Shown here piece after piece: positions 19,455-31,973 of a stretch of DNA of 64,000 nucleotides (positions are counted from its first letter, which is position 1; each line of letters starts with the position of its first letter). A model generated the notes under the pieces. The model was not told the origin of the DNA, searched no databases, and was given only the letters and a program-made list of their open reading frames with translations. Source of the stretch: Earliella scabrosa (Eukaryota; Basidiomycota; Agaricomycetes; Polyporales; Polyporaceae); the NCBI GenBank assembly GCA_022605405.1, contig JABYQQ010000001.1, positions 2,790,001 through 2,854,000 on the forward strand, in the 5' to 3' direction. Both the position numbers and the translations under genes were made by a program.

Positions 19455-21644
19455 GCGACCGTGTTCTTGTGAGTTCCAAGGGTCAACTTTGGCGCCATAG
19501 TACTCGATGACTGTAGGGATGAGATCGTTGAAGAGGTACGGCTTGATGAAATCCGGAACGTTGGTTGCGGAGCGGGACTTATCTTCGTCGACCTGAGTCC
19601 TGGGCTTTCGACGGCGCTTCAAGCCCGGTCTCGCGTCGCAGGTGGCTGCTTCGTCGTCAGTGACTTGCTCAATGGCGACCGTATGCTGCGATGATAAGAG
19701 CTGTGAGTAGACTAGTTTCCGTAGGCTGATAATGACCATGCACCTTCTGCTTGTTTCGCTTGACGGTGGACAGCGCGTATTCCCGGCTAAAGGCGATATC
19801 AGAGTGCTGGAATCCGTCACGCTCGATGTCGGAGCCGTTAGGGTCGGCCATACGGCGTTCGAACCGGACTCGTGTACTTGCTCCTGATGACCTGGCTTGA
19901 GACGTCGACGAACGAGCCTGGGCGGCAGCTCGCGAGGATGCAGGTGTGGCGTTCGCAGGACGGCTGGAGGTGAGATGGCCGGAGACATGAGCGGGAGTCC
20001 TCGTAGTGGTTGCACGAGTGGAGGCTTGATGGAGAGGGGATGGGGATTGTTCCCGCACTCGGTCTTCCCAATTTGGCCTGAAGGCAGAGCCCTGGTTGCT
20101 GCGGCCTCGCTTGGGCACAGGCGCTCTGAATAAGAGTCACATTCAACGTGTTAGATAGGGTATTAGGGAATGGATACGCACAGAAAGGCCTCTGTTGGGT
20201 CGCGGGAGTGCTTCTTGAGTGTCGAGGGCGATATCAGGACGCGGTGCATCTGGATCTGCCCGCGGATTGCCGTGCGCTTGATCTCCCGTTGTTCAGGCCG
20301 CGAGAGACGGTACTGGCGGTACTCATGTGAGGCCATGATTGCAGCGAATGGGGTAGCACGTACAGCCTGGGTCCCACCACCAACGTCCTCCTCTGATTCG
20401 TCGTCGATGTCATCGATCTCGACGCTTGGGTGATAGTCGTGATCTGCGCGGTCCTCCGGGTCGCTCTCGACGATATGACGTGCGCGTTTCACTGTTGGGG
20501 CCCGTCGACGGACTGACTGCCCACTCGAGGATTGCTGGGTCGAGGACTGTAAGGAAAGAGGGTAGGGTGAGTCATAGCAAGTCACACAAAACATCGACAC
20601 TCACCGCGTGACTGGACTGTCCGGGCTGGCCACGCTCAGAACGTCAGAATACACGATACGCACACGAGTGATACAAAAACTGTACCTTGGAAACTCGAGC
20701 CCTGTCCCTCTCCGTCTCCCGACGCAGCATGGACAGGAGTTGGGCGTGAGCCTCGTCCACACTGTCGTAATCCGATGCCGCCGCATCTTGCTGTCTCGCC
20801 GGACTGGCGTGAATAGCGGCGTCATCCTGTGCCCACTGAGCTTCATCGTCAGAAGACGCGCGCTGCTTGCCTTTGCCCCGCCGGCGTGTGCTTTCAGAGT
20901 CCAGATCGACGTCCACCTGGAGACAGTGAGACGTCGCGCGAGAACATGATAACGGCGAAGGCCAAGACGTACAAGTTCGGCATCCGAGAAGATGTCGTCG
21001 ATATTGGGTTGTACTTTGCCATGAGCGTAATCGCCGTCCTGGACGTACGCATCGGAGGAATCAAGGTTGGAACGGGTGAGATGCGGGTGGGAGTCAAAGT
21101 CGATGTCGCCGGAGTCTGCGTTGGCGTCAGCGTTGGCGTCAGCGCCATCAGGTGTGTCCATATCGCCATAAGTGGCGCCGCGGCCGCTCAGAGGCTCACG
21201 ACCATCGAGTGTACGCGAGGGGGAACGGCGAGGCTGGTCAAGAAGTGCAGTCTCCTCAGCCTGCATATTGAGCTGCTCGTCCTCCAGCTCCGCAATGGTC
21301 TTCAAGTCCCGTGCCAACTTAGCGGCCTTCTCGAGCTTCCCCTTCTGCTTTGCTTCCTTCTGGAGGCGCTTCTGTTGGGCTTCTGCGTGGATCTCGTCCT
21401 TGGTCCGCTTGTGGAGTCCAAGAGCGTGCGCCGGTCGGGACGTCTGCGTGCTTGCGCGTGTGCCATATCGTCGCGCTGGAGGTTGACTAGCCTGAGGTGC
21501 GTCCTCTATTGACAGAACAATGTGAGTTTGGTATGAAGGGGCACCCTAGCCTGAGCGAGACGATAACATACCGTGAAACTCTGATTCTTCGACTGCTGTC
21601 TTGTCTCTGACTTGAGATGAGGCTGCGCCACGTCGACCAGTCAT
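19455..21644 (-). pseudogene. DUF6532-like gene, 5' portion (split by family B insertion)
   Basis: The gene starts at the ATG at 21644 (MTGRRGAAS). Several exons are separated by short GT-AG introns, the first at about 21506-21571. The encoded N-terminus is hydrophilic. It contains a Lys/Glu-rich probable coiled coil (KRLQKEAKQKGKLEKAAKLA), Asp/Ala repeats (ADANADANAD), acidic stretches and an RGRSNQG linker. The last exon, ending VDPWNSQEHGR, is where DUF6532 proteins typically begin their conserved domain. It is continued at 7329 by DELLNLC. The insertion therefore separates the N-terminal region from the conserved domain. Exon limits are approximate. No function is known for the family. 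Confidence 0.68.
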
Positions 21645-21987
21645 TGCAGACTCGACTGCGGCGAGCAGTGGGCGTTAGGGATTCGACGAGGAGGAGGAGG
21701 AGGAGGAGGAGGAGGAGGAGGGAGATTGATTATTGAGTGAGTAGGGTAAATGGAAGTGCAGCGAATGTGAGTAGTTGGGCTGAGAGCGACAATGTGCCAG
21801 CGATTGGCTGGCGGTGTAGTTTGTGGATTAGAAAGAGGGTGTGGCACGGGCGCCGGCGTACGCACGCTGGGCCTCAACCGAGCAGTTTCTCACCTTGCCC
21901 TCACGAGTCACTGACGATTTGAGTCTTTTGGACGTACTACATCCGTCTATCCTTTGCGTCCTCTCTCCTGCTCGACTTTCATTCATC
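21645..21987. promoter_or_regulatory. Divergent intergenic region between the DUF6532-like and Plavaka genes
   Basis: A 343-bp shared upstream region of two divergently oriented genes. It contains a (GAG/GGA)n microsatellite at about 21688-21722 (TCC on the other strand). No clear TATA box was seen for either gene. Confidence 0.5.
21688..21722. repeat. GAG/GGA trinucleotide microsatellite
   Basis: About eleven GAG/AGG units in the 5' region between the divergent genes. Confidence 0.9.
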
Positions 21988-24900
21988 ATGGCCCGGTTCT
22001 GCTCAGCTTGTCAGCGAAGTTTTCCGACACAGCGCGGTTTCATGAAGCACAACACCTCGTACCACCGCTTCCCGAAGCCTAGGGTTCGTCGAACTACAGT
22101 TGAATACCACCCGCACTTGACTGGTGCGTGTCTCATAGTGATCTGCAACTGTGTATTCCAGTGCTGATGAGTTTTGCTGCATAGCCCGGCCGTGTGATTC
22201 CAAAGGCCGTTTCCTCGACGATCCTCATGCCGACCCTCCACTTCGTGATCAACACGAAGACTTCACCCCATTCGCCGACCGTCCAAGCTTCGAGTGCGCG
22301 GAGCTCCTGTTCGAGAAGATGTCGGCCTCTCAAGGAGACGTCGATGAGCTGTTCAACATCCTGCGGGCGAAAAATATCCTTGACGGACATGAAGATTCGG
22401 AGCCCATCTTCCGCTCACATGCCCACATGCTCGATACGATCGACGATATCAAGCTGGGGGCGACATCGTGGACAACATTCTCCGTCCGCTGGAATGGACC
22501 GGTCACCGCAGACTCCCCTTCATGGAAGCGGCAACGGTTCATCGTTCACACCCGCGATCCCCTCGCTGTCATGAAAGCTATGTGCGCTAGTGCTGACTTC
22601 AACGGGTCATGGCAAACCAGACCCTTCAAGGAGTTCAACGAGAACGGTACGCGAGTATTCACGGATATTATGTCGGCGCATTGGGCTTGGAAGCAGGCGG
22701 TGAGTCGTTGTCAGTGTTGTTGGACGTCCGATCCCATCCTCACATGCTGTCTAGGACCTGATCTCGGAAGATCCTAGTACCCATGGGGCCATGTTCACGC
22801 CCTTCTGCCTGGCCGCCGACAAGACAACCGTCTCCGTCGCCACGGGGAATCAAGAATATCATCCGTTGTACATAATGTCGGGCAATGTCACCAACGAGAT
22901 GCGTCGTGCTCATCGCGATGCTGTGGTTCCCCTTGCTTTTCTAGCTATTCCCAAAGGTCTGTAGTCGTCTACTGTGCTCTACTAGCTGCTGGGGAAGCAC
23001 TGACAGTCAATTAGCGGAACGCGACTCCCAAGACGACGAGGAATTTCGAGTCTTCAAGAAGCAAATATATCACGAGTCAATCCGCCACATTCTCGAGCCC
23101 CTGCGTCCAGGGATGACTCGACCCGAGACGATGCTCTGTCCCGATGGGCACTACCGCCGTTCCATATTCGGCATCGGTCCCATCATCGCCGACTACATCG
23201 AGCAAGTCTACCTGTCTGGTATTGTGCAAGGCTGGTGTCCCAAGTGAGTGGTTTCACTCGCGTGATCTATCAATGCTTTTACTCACGGTTCGACAACAGA
23301 TGCCAGGCCGATCCGACCGAACTTGAGATGGAGGGAGTACCGCGATTTCGAGCTCACACCTGCAAGCTCTGGGAGGTGTTGAGCGATGATCCAGGAACTC
23401 TGTGGGATGTGTTTGGAATGGTGAACGACGTCACGGTGCGTCAAGTATGGGGATATCCGGATCTCAATGACTGATATCGTGGTCTCTAGCCGTTCACATT
23501 CTACTTTCCAAGGGCTGATATACACGAGCTCTTGACGCCAGACATTCTACATCAACTAGTCAAAGGCACATTCAAGGATCATTTGGTTGCCTGGGTTGAA
23601 GAGTATATTCATATAACGGCAGATAGCGAGGCTGAGGCGCAGAGAATCCTCGACGACATTGACCGAAGGTGCGGCATACGCCATGGGTCTTGCAGACGCA
23701 GCTGACATGTGGACTCAAACAGGATTGCGGCGTCACCGTCCTTTCCCGGACTTCGTCGCTTCCCGCATGGGAGAAACTTCAAGCAATGGACCGGCAACGA
23801 TTCTAAGGCGTTGATGAAGGTATAGTTGCTGTGCTGCACTGCCATGCTCGATCCGTTCGTTCTAACACACTCTCAGGTCTTTGTTCCTGCCCTGTCCGGA
23901 TACGTTCCTGACTCGGTCATACGATGCCTCGTGGCATTCCTCGACTTCGCCTACATCGCCCGCCGTTCATCGCATGACACCCAGTCTCTCGCCGCGATGG
24001 AGGCAGCCTTACAACGATTCCATGATCTACGCGCCGTCTTCATTGATGCAGGTGTGCGTCCGGACGGCTTCTCGCTGCCACGGCAGCACGCACTCGTTCA
24101 TTGGATCCGTATGATCAAACTCTTCGGCTCTCCTAACGGCGTCTGCACCTCCATCTCTGAATCGAAACACATACATGCTGTGAAGCGGCCGTGGCGTGGA
24201 TCGAACCGGAACAAGCCACTTATCCAAATGCTCCGGACGAACACCAGATTGAGCAAGCTTGCAGCGGCGAGGGTCGAGTTTGGTCGTCGGGGCATGTTGT
24301 GCGACAAGATCATGACGTATGCATGGCGTAAGGTGCGCGCCATTATATTCACGATGTCTTCTCTATCCAAGAGACTTATGAGTCCTCAGGTCGGACTCGC
24401 CGGGAACTCGACTGCTGAGCACGCCTATAACATCGCCGGAGGTGCCATGCACCACGATGTTGCCGCGGTTGCAGGGCCACGTGTCCAGTCGATGGTTATA
24501 CTACCGCAGGGGCACGGTATGCGGTTGCTTTTACTGTTCTGATACACTTTCTAACAACAGTAACTCTGTAGCATTCAAGAAGCGCATTTCCTTGGTCGCG
24601 CAGAGGCTACACTCGCCTAAGCTGCATGAGCTCCTGCGACGCTTCTTGCGCGAAGAGCTCTATCCGGGCTTTGACGAGCCAGATCAGCTCGTGCCTCTTG
24701 GAGATTGCCCTGAGCTTGCGCCGCACACTCTTGTCGCAGTACATCACAGTGCGACTGCTGTATTCCACGCACCCAGCGAGGACTGTGGACCTGGCGGGAT
24801 GCACTCCGAGATTGTCCGGTGCTCGCCGAGATGGTTCAAACAGGAGCCCCGTTATGACACAGTTCTTGTTCAGATTGGTGACGGCGATCAGATGTCGAGC

Positions 24901-25227
24901 TTGACCGTGGCTCGAGTACGTTCATTTCTATCATTCCCGCATCACATCACTATGTACGAGTGTGCACTTGTCGAGTGGTTTGAGTTTGTTGATCAGCATC
25001 CCGATCCTGTGACTGGCATGTGGATGGTCAAGCCAGAAATGGCTGGCAATCGTCGCGCGGTTGGTGTGATATCAGTTGACTCCATTGTTCGTTCCTGTCA
25101 TCTTCTCCCAGTTTGCGGTAGAACTCGTATCCCTTCCACGTTCCACTTTTCAAAGACTCTAGATGCATTCCGACGATACTTGGTAAATGTTTACGCTGAT
25201 TATCATACACATGAATTGCTCAAATAG
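21988..25227 (+). CDS. Plavaka-type (CACTA-related) transposase, spliced
   Basis: The gene appears intact, with nine introns of about 50-65 nt, encoding roughly 900 residues. The N-terminus is a C2H2 finger (CSAC ... HNTSYH). The core shows Plavaka-family motifs: [17 protein letters not shown], the catalytic-type [32 protein letters not shown] and [15 protein letters not shown]. Then come IVQGWCPKC, the [16 protein letters not shown] segment, and [15 protein letters not shown] carrying the likely catalytic Glu. The C-terminus has CALVEWF and [11 protein letters not shown]. The first intron joins HPHLT to [14 protein letters not shown]. Such transposases move elements with CACTA-like ends and 3-bp duplications. 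The ends of this gene's own element were not found, so it could also be domesticated. Frame continuity was checked by eye across each proposed intron. Confidence 0.82.
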
Positions 25228-25469
25228 AATTGATTTCTCTCTCCGAGTTTGAGACTGCCCAGTGCCGTGTTGGACCCGAGTGCGTTCTTGTGGCCTCTGT
25301 GGCATCGGGCCATCTATAGAACCTGCACTCTGGTGTATCTGATCTCCTGTTGCTCTGATATACTCTGTGAACTCTTCAGAAATCTGCAAACCCCTTATAT
25401 TGAAACTCAGAGACTACAGGGCACTCAGACATTTTCAACTCTACTGATGCACTGCACACCACACGCATC
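25228..25469. other. Plavaka 3' flank and LINE 5' leader
   Basis: 242 bp between the transposase stop and the LINE ORF1 ATG. No gene is seen. CTCTG/CAGAG words and the phrase CTCTGTGAACTCT recall the MITE at 27864. The exact 5' end of the LINE cannot be placed, because no target duplication matching the sequence after the LINE poly(A) was found. Confidence 0.5.
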
Positions 25470-26517
25470 ATGGAGACCTCACCCTCTACCCCCCGCTCTA
25501 CGCCCCAGCCTGACGGCGCCCAACAGCGCGCTCCCCGCACCTCGCCCGACGTACGCATGGAGATCACCCCGGCCGGCCCGGAGGACGCTGGAGGTCTAGA
25601 CGCCGGAACGAAAAGAAAGAGGCAGGATGGAGATGACGCTACTGTAAGCCCCCCCGCCAGAGCTGCCCCGCCGGCCAAGCGCCTACTCAGAACGCCCCAG
25701 TCGACTTGGGACGACACGCCCAAGGACCTCCCAACGCCGACGGCGGAATACGAGCAGTGGCTCGACAAATCGAGCTGGACGGAGCCGTACAACCCCGACT
25801 ACGACGAAGCTATCTTCTCGCCCGCGTCCGCGTGCAGGTACGCGAACCCATACTTCAAGCGCACCAACGCCTGGGTGCCGCGCGAGCAGCCCCTGCCTGG
25901 GCACGAGAAGTACACTAAGGGCCCCTTCCCGAACGTCCTTGTCTACCAATGGGACATGTTGAGCAACCTCAACAGTGACCAAAGGAAGATGATCACGGAC
26001 AACATGGAGAATTTCGCCTTCTTTCTTCCCCACGCTGGAGGGCGCGCGCTCATGAGCCATGCGGACACGCTCGTGCCCTTCTTCGAGAGGATCCTCTCCT
26101 CCTTCCAGTTCGCGGCGTACGACGGGGAAGGGGTCCAGGTCACGTTGGAGGCACCGCAGCCGGACAAGCCAGGGAACAAGGCACCCAAGAACAACTACGC
26201 GCGTCCATGGGGCTTCTTCGTGAACCTCGAGAACGACCGCGAGGGAGTCCTCCGCAAGTTCCTCCTCTGCCAACAGCATTTCGCCATCAGCAGCTCCCTC
26301 TCCTTCTCTATCCACTCCCTGTACGCTGGAGACGAGCCCCAACCATGGAAGCTGCTCGTTGTGCTAGGCCCGAGCATCAACCCGAAGGGCGCGTCCCACG
26401 CTGACGTCATCGGGCACCGGAGCGAGCTGCTCACGAACATCAAGAGCAGACTCGAGGCCAATCGGCCTTACTGCGACCTCATTACGCGGCTGGCGGTCGT
26501 CAATATCGGACACACGG

Positions 26518-27522
26518 TGTTGTGCACCAGCACCGGCCATGCCCCGATTTCGTCGACCCGCGCTCTGCGACGCGCCTTCGCGCGAACCCTTCGCGCGACC
26601 TTCCCGCGGACGGCAGCCGCGCCCCACCAGCCTTCCGACTGCGCGCGGCCCTACCACACGAAAACACGCGCGACTTCGAGGTCCCTTCATTTCCCCGACG
26701 GTCCGGTCGGAGCTCCGCAACGCGAGGGACGAGGCAGTCTCGGACGCACGTTCCGCGAGCCAAGGATGCGGAAGAACATCGCGCGCGGGGGTCGCGAGCG
26801 CGGCATTCGACCGAGTCATGCGAAGCTGGCCACTCACGAGCTTGCGAGCTATCGCGACCGACGGACGAGACCTGGGAGCGCGAGGACGCGATCGTGCGGG
26901 AGGACGTGCCGAGGATCGAGGACACAGCCACCGTCCGGTAGCCTCGAGGCTGATTCGTCGAGAGGCGAGATTGCGATCGAAGACCGCGTTTGAGGGTGAC
27001 GGGACGGGGATGTGGCGAAGGCACGCGCAGTTGGGAGAGGATCAGGCGGACGGTGCGGGCGGTGGAAGAGTTGATACGAGAAGTTTTCCGGTTGTCGCGT
27101 TCCGGGGTTGCGGACGGTCGCAGGATCGCGTAGTTAGAGTAGTGCGAGGGCAGGAGCCCCAGCTCATCGAATCCCCTACCCATCGAGACTCTGCGAATAC
27201 GTCTGCGTTTGCGTCTGCGTTTGCGTCTGCGACAGCGACTTGCGTTTGCGCCTGCGATTTGCGTTCTTCCCGTCTCGAGACACCGTCCTGCGGACTCCCT
27301 CCGCAGAGCTTGAGTTAGCCACACCTCTTCGAGCTCTCTTCCATAGTCTTTCTCCGCGGCCTCTGCGATCCTTCGCGAGAGCCTTTCGAGAGTCGACTCC
27401 GCGTCCGCGTCCTGCGAACCCGGGAACCAGATCCCCTACCTCGCACCACCTTCTCGAGTTCTTGGTTTCTTAGTGTGGTTTAGTTGTTTCTTTCCGCACA
27501 CAGAGCCGGAGCACACCCATCA
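26518..27522 (+). repeat. Solo LTR of family A (1005 bp) in LINE ORF1
   Basis: The full-length LTR has TGTTGTGCAC...ACCCATCA ends and an ACGG duplication (26514-26517 and 27523-27526). It has the same length as the LTRs of copies A1 and A2 but about 25-30 substitutions by eye, mostly transitions. It is therefore older than those copies. Internal sequence was lost by LTR-LTR recombination. Confidence 0.95.
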
Positions 27523-27863
27523 ACGGGCACGCGGGACCAGATCTTCAAGACAGTCACCGATACGTTCCACCTCCAGCCAGCAATGGCGGACACACGCGAC
27601 GGACCGAAGCCCGCTTACATCCTCATGGCGCGCCCCATCGTCGATAGGGCGAAGCAGGCTTCCGACCTGAAGCGCGCCATGCTCGACGCGATCTGCGGGG
27701 CAGGAAAGGCCCAGGTGTACATCCACACCCAGAGGTTCTCGTTCGTCGACGACAGTAAACTCAACACCCCCCTCATCGACTGCAAGCTCTGCAAGGCGGA
27801 CGTCCATCGCACGGCGGACTGTCCGCTCCCGAAGACCAAGGGGTGGAGGGGTATCACACCCAT

Positions 27864-28112
27864 CAGTAAGACCGCTAACCTCTGTAAGGTCTGTAATGTC
27901 TTAATTTGAATTTCAGATGTTAGCAGAGATTACAGAGCTACAGAGCATGTCAGAGCCATCAGAGCCTATCTTGAATCACTATATTTCGCATTTTTGAGAG
28001 GAATTACATTGGTCTAATTTACCTGGAATAGCTCTGCATCTTCTGAGGTCTACAACCTCTGTGAACTCTGTCCCAGATATCACAGAGGTTGCAGAGATTA
28101 GCGGTCTTGCTG
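27864..28112. mobile_element. MITE-like element in LINE ORF1 (249 bp)
   Basis: Terminal inverted repeats of about 37 bp with a few mismatches: CAGTAAGACCGCTAACCTCTG at the left, CAGCAAGACCGCTAATCTCTG inverted at the right. The sequence is AT-richer than its surroundings and non-coding. The flanks read AT on both sides (27862-27863, 28113-28114), so a 2-bp AT duplication is possible. The extended palindrome CATCAG...CTGATG also allows other boundaries with a CC duplication. Both choices restore the ORF1 frame. The superfamily is not assigned. Confidence 0.8.
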
Positions 28113-28337
28113 ATGCCGACGGACATGGGGCTGGCGGACGACCAGCGCCCTGCCCCGGCGGGGCCTAGCAACCCGCAGGCGGCCATGGACGCGGTGCTGG
28201 GCGTGCTAAAGGGCGAGGCCAAGCCTAAGGAGCCGAGGAAGGACGCGAAGGCCCGGTCCGGCCCGGACGCCGGCGGATGGCGCAAGGCTGGAGGGAAGGG
28301 AGGAAAGGGCAAAGGCAAGGCCCCAGCTCGAGGCTGA

Positions 28338-28517
28338 GAGCTACCTCCTGACTGGACATGTTCTGCACGAGACATCTACGCTGTATTGTTTCCCTGCATC
28401 TGCATCTGTATCTGTACTGTGACTATGATGACGAGGAATGCAAAGCCATCAACGGCTTTTGGGCTTCCCATCCGCATGAGCACGTGAGCCCGACACCGCA
28501 AGTCGACGTATGGGGAT
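28338..28517. other. Spacer between LINE ORF1 and ORF2
   Basis: 180 bp, no gene recognised. ORF2 has candidate ATGs at 28518 and downstream (for example 28803), so its true start is uncertain. Confidence 0.5.
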
Positions 28518-30573
28518 GTGGGTGCACCGGAGCCCGCTGACCCTCACGCATCTGACCGGAGCTGTAGAAGCACGGGAAGGGGCGTGAACAAAATAACTCC
28601 GGACACTAACGTTTTGCAGGTTTTGCAAGCCACAGGACGACCATCAATTGCAACGACAACTCAACACATAGCACGGCAGCTACAGCAGCAACTGGACGGT
28701 AACTACACAAGGAATGGAACAGCGCCACTGAGCCCCGGAGGGCCGAGCGGCGCGCCCGCGGCTGCTAGGCCCCGGGATGGGGGCAGTGAATCGGACAGTG
28801 GGATGACCGGATCGAGCCAGCTGGAGAGTAGACGTCAAAATGTCTACCTAGATGACTCCCCTGGTCCCCACGAGCTGCCGGAAGGGGCCCGTGGGAGTGG
28901 GCCTAGCTCGAACCGGATGACAGACCGGGGACAGCAGGACCCGCCCAGCTCGGACACCCAAAGTGGCGAGCAGGGCGCAGACGAGCGCTCCCATGGCAGC
29001 ACCAGCATGGGAGACGACCATCGGCCTCCAGAGGCGGTGGGACCGCCGCGCGATGATGAGGGCGCAGCGGCAGGAGAACGCCCCGACCAACCCCAAAGGG
29101 AGCCGAGGCGCGCCCGCAGGTTTGCGGAGCAGCTAGCAAGGAAAACAGCGATTAAAATTGCGACCTTGAACATGAATGGGTTTGGTAACCTTCGACGTGA
29201 TGATGACCTGAATAAATGGGGAAAGATCTATCGAGTGATGACCGAACACCGTATTGGCATCCTGATGCTGCAGGAGACGCACCTGCTGCCCTCGCAGATA
29301 GATACATTGCATCGCATGTACCCACGCAAGATCCAAATCTTTGCATCGTCGCACCCAGACCGGCCGTCACAGAAAGAGGGGATTGCTTTCGTGGTGAACC
29401 TCCGGCTCGTGTCCACGGAGGGAGCGAAGTTCAAGGTGGTTGTCCCAGGACGCGCTGCACAGCTGGCCATCCGATGTGTGGGCGGCGACGTGAGGAAACT
29501 ACTATGTGTATACGCACCTACATCGATAGGGGTCCCGGAACGCTGCGAATTCTTTAAGCAGCTCGAGGACTACTACAGTGCGCACCGTACAGACCGGCCG
29601 GACTTGATGGCTGGAGACTTTAACAACATTGAAGACGCGGCGGATCGAACCCCCGTGCGAGACCCACCCGACGCGTCTGTGGAGGACCTGGACTCCCTAA
29701 AGTCAGCCATTGGCCTAATGTTCCTAGATGGATGGAGAGCGACGCACCCCTCTGAGCGCGACTACACTTTCCATACACGGAATGGCGGTAACCCGATCTG
29801 CTCGAGGCTTGATCGAATATACATGACCCGGAGCCTGTTCCAGTTGGCGTATGACTGGACCATTGTCGAGTCAGGAGTACGAACCGACCACAGAATGGTG
29901 GTTGTCAAGCTCACGTCGCAGAGCGCGACTATGACCGGGAAGGGCCGGCCGGTATTCCCCATGAGTATCGCAAAGAACAAGTCGCTAGTTAAGCAGATGA
30001 AAGAACGGGGCCTGGCGGCCGCGGCGGAAATCGAGCGGATGGCGGACGCCGGCCAGCGCTCGGAGGACCAAAACCCGCAGACCGTGCTTCAAACACTGAA
30101 GAGCGACTGGATGCAGATGGCTAGGAAGAAAGAAAAGCAGATAGTCCCTAAGTTGCTTAGCGAGATCCTCGAGAAGGAAGCCACGCTAAAGGCCACGCAA
30201 AGTAACCTTGCGCTTGATCCCAAGACGCAAGCGGCCGAGACTGAGGCGCTGATGCGCCGCATAAGCGAGCTGAAACAGCGGCGCTACAAACAGCTCCAGC
30301 AGAATGCGAGAGCCAGACACCGAATAGAAGGCGAAAAACCGTCCAAATATTGGTCGAAGCTCCATCGGCCGCAGGGAGTCAGGGAGCTGATCCCTGGCTT
30401 TGAAGACGAACTCCGGCGCCAGCCTGGACGAGACTGTCTGATTGAGCGGAGCTCGCCGAAAATGGCAGAAATGGCGAGGAACTACCATTACAGGGTGCAA
30501 GCGGATGACGAGTCAGTCAAGCCCCCTGACCAACGTGAAAGTGACATACGCACTGCACTGGGAGCAATCTCGC
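28518..30573 (+). pseudogene. LINE ORF2 segment 1: APE-type endonuclease
   Basis: The N-terminal part of the LINE replicase. After a long low-complexity region comes an exonuclease-endonuclease-phosphatase domain with its expected motifs in order: TLNMNG (Asn), LQETH (Glu), YAPTS (Tyr), GDFNN (Asp/Asn), SRLDRIY and TDHRMV (Asp-His). This enzyme nicks the genomic target to prime reverse transcription. A charged, helical linker follows (KRRYKQLQQNARARHRIEGE). The segment stops at the A2 element, whose TCGC duplication occupies 30570-30573. The frame resumes at 43834. Confidence 0.88.
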
Positions 30574-31578
30574 TGTTGTGCACCTGCACCGGCCATGCCC
30601 CGATTTCGTCGACCCGCGCTCTGCGACGCGCCTTCGCGCGAACCCTTCGCGCGACCTTCCCGCGGACGGCAGCCGCGCCCCACCAGCCTTCCGACTGCGC
30701 GCGGCCCTACCACACGAAAACACGCGCGACTTCGAGACCCCTTCATTTCCCCGACGGTCCGGTCGGAGCTCCGCAACGCGAGGGACGAGGCAGCCTCGGA
30801 CGCACGTTCCGCGAGCCAAGGATGCGGAAGAACATCGCGCGCGGGGGCCGCGAGCGCGGCATTCGACCGAGTCATGCGAAGCTGGCCACTCACGAGCTTG
30901 CGAGCTATCGCGACCGACGGACGAGACTTGGGAGCGCGAGGACGCGATCGTGCGGAGGGACGTGCCGAGGATCGAGGGCACAGCCACCGTCCGGTAGCCT
31001 CGAGGCTGATTCGTCGAGAGGCGAGATTGCGATCGAAGACCGCGTTTGAGGGTGACGGGACGGGGATGTGGCGAAGGCACGCGCAGTTGGGAGAGGATCA
31101 GGCGGACGGTGCGGGCGGTGGAAGGGTTGATACGAGAAGTTTTTCGGTTGTCGCGTTCCGGAGTTGCGGACGGTCGCAGGACCGTGTAGTTAGAGTAGTG
31201 CGAGGGCAGGAGCCCCAGAGAATCGAATCCCCCACCCATCGAGACTCAGCGAATACGCGTGCGTTTGCGTCTGCGTTTGCGTCTGCGACAGCGACTTGCG
31301 TTTGCGCCTGCGATTTGCGTTCTTCTCATCTCGAAACACCGTCCTGCGGGTTCCCTCCGCAGAGCTTGAGTTAGCCACACCCCTTCGAGCTCTCTTCCAT
31401 AGTCTTCTCCCGCGGTCTCTGCGATCCTTCGCGAGAGCCTTTCGAGAGTCGACTCCGCGTCCGCGTCCTGCGAACCCGGGAACCAGATCCCCTACCTCGC
31501 ACCACCTTCTCGAGTTCTTGGTTTCTTAGTGTGGTTTAGTTGTTTCTTTCCGCACACAGAGCCGGAGCACACCCATCA
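30574..31578 (+). repeat. 5' LTR of A2
   Basis: 1005 bp with TG...CA ends. Translations of its frames match those of the 3' LTR exactly where compared. Confidence 0.97.
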
Positions 31579-31581
31579 TTC

Positions 31582-31601
31582 TGGAGCCCACCGCGAGGGG
31601 G
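31582..31601 (+). promoter_or_regulatory. Primer-binding site of A2
   Basis: TGGAGCCCACCGCGAGGGG starts three bases after the LTR. It is identical over 19 bases to the family B site. The 372 bp from here to the gag ATG contain no ATG. Confidence 0.78.
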
Positions 31602-31973
31602 AGTAAATCTGCCACCGCCGGTAACAGGTCCCTGGACGATTCCCTCGACATCTACATCGAAAGGACGGCCGCTGCCCTCCGACAATTTCGCGAAGAACTC
31701 GACGCGGAATTAACCCCCATCGAAGACTCTGACGCAGGCTCATCGCCCCGCGGAAGTCAGCTGGAGGTCCCCCGCACACCTAGAACGCGGATCGATTTAG
31801 ACATCTTCGGTTCGTCCCCTCTTACCGATCTCGAGGACTCTCCCCGCGGTTCGTTCCATACCCCTCTCCGCGAAATCCTTCCGCGAGCAAACCCGCGAAC
31901 CCAATCTCCACCCCCTTTCCCTATCCCACCCCCTATCCCTTTCAATCCACTTCCTATCGCAACTGCGCCACCC

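Larger units (their letters stand above)
25470..28337 (+). pseudogene. LINE ORF1, CCHC nucleic-acid-binding protein (interrupted twice)
   Basis: Three segments (25470-26517, 27527-27863, 28115-28337) rejoin in frame to 536 codons once the solo LTR, the MITE-like element and one copy of each target duplication are removed. The N-terminus is Ser/Pro-rich with a basic KRKRQ patch. The middle is a folded region (DMLSNLNSDQRKMITDNM, WGFFVNLENDREG). A zinc knuckle CKLCKADVHRTADC (CX2CX4HX4C) follows, and the tail is Lys/Gly-rich (GGKGGKGKGKAPARG). ORF1 proteins of LINEs bind their RNA to form the retrotransposition particle. The matched reading frames show that the interruptions are later insertions. 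Confidence 0.85.

Noticed and set aside
25470..28337. Host gene disrupted by an LTR
   Set aside because: The rejoined protein has a CCHC knuckle and Lys/Gly-rich tail and is followed by an APE-RT ORF2, so it is LINE ORF1.
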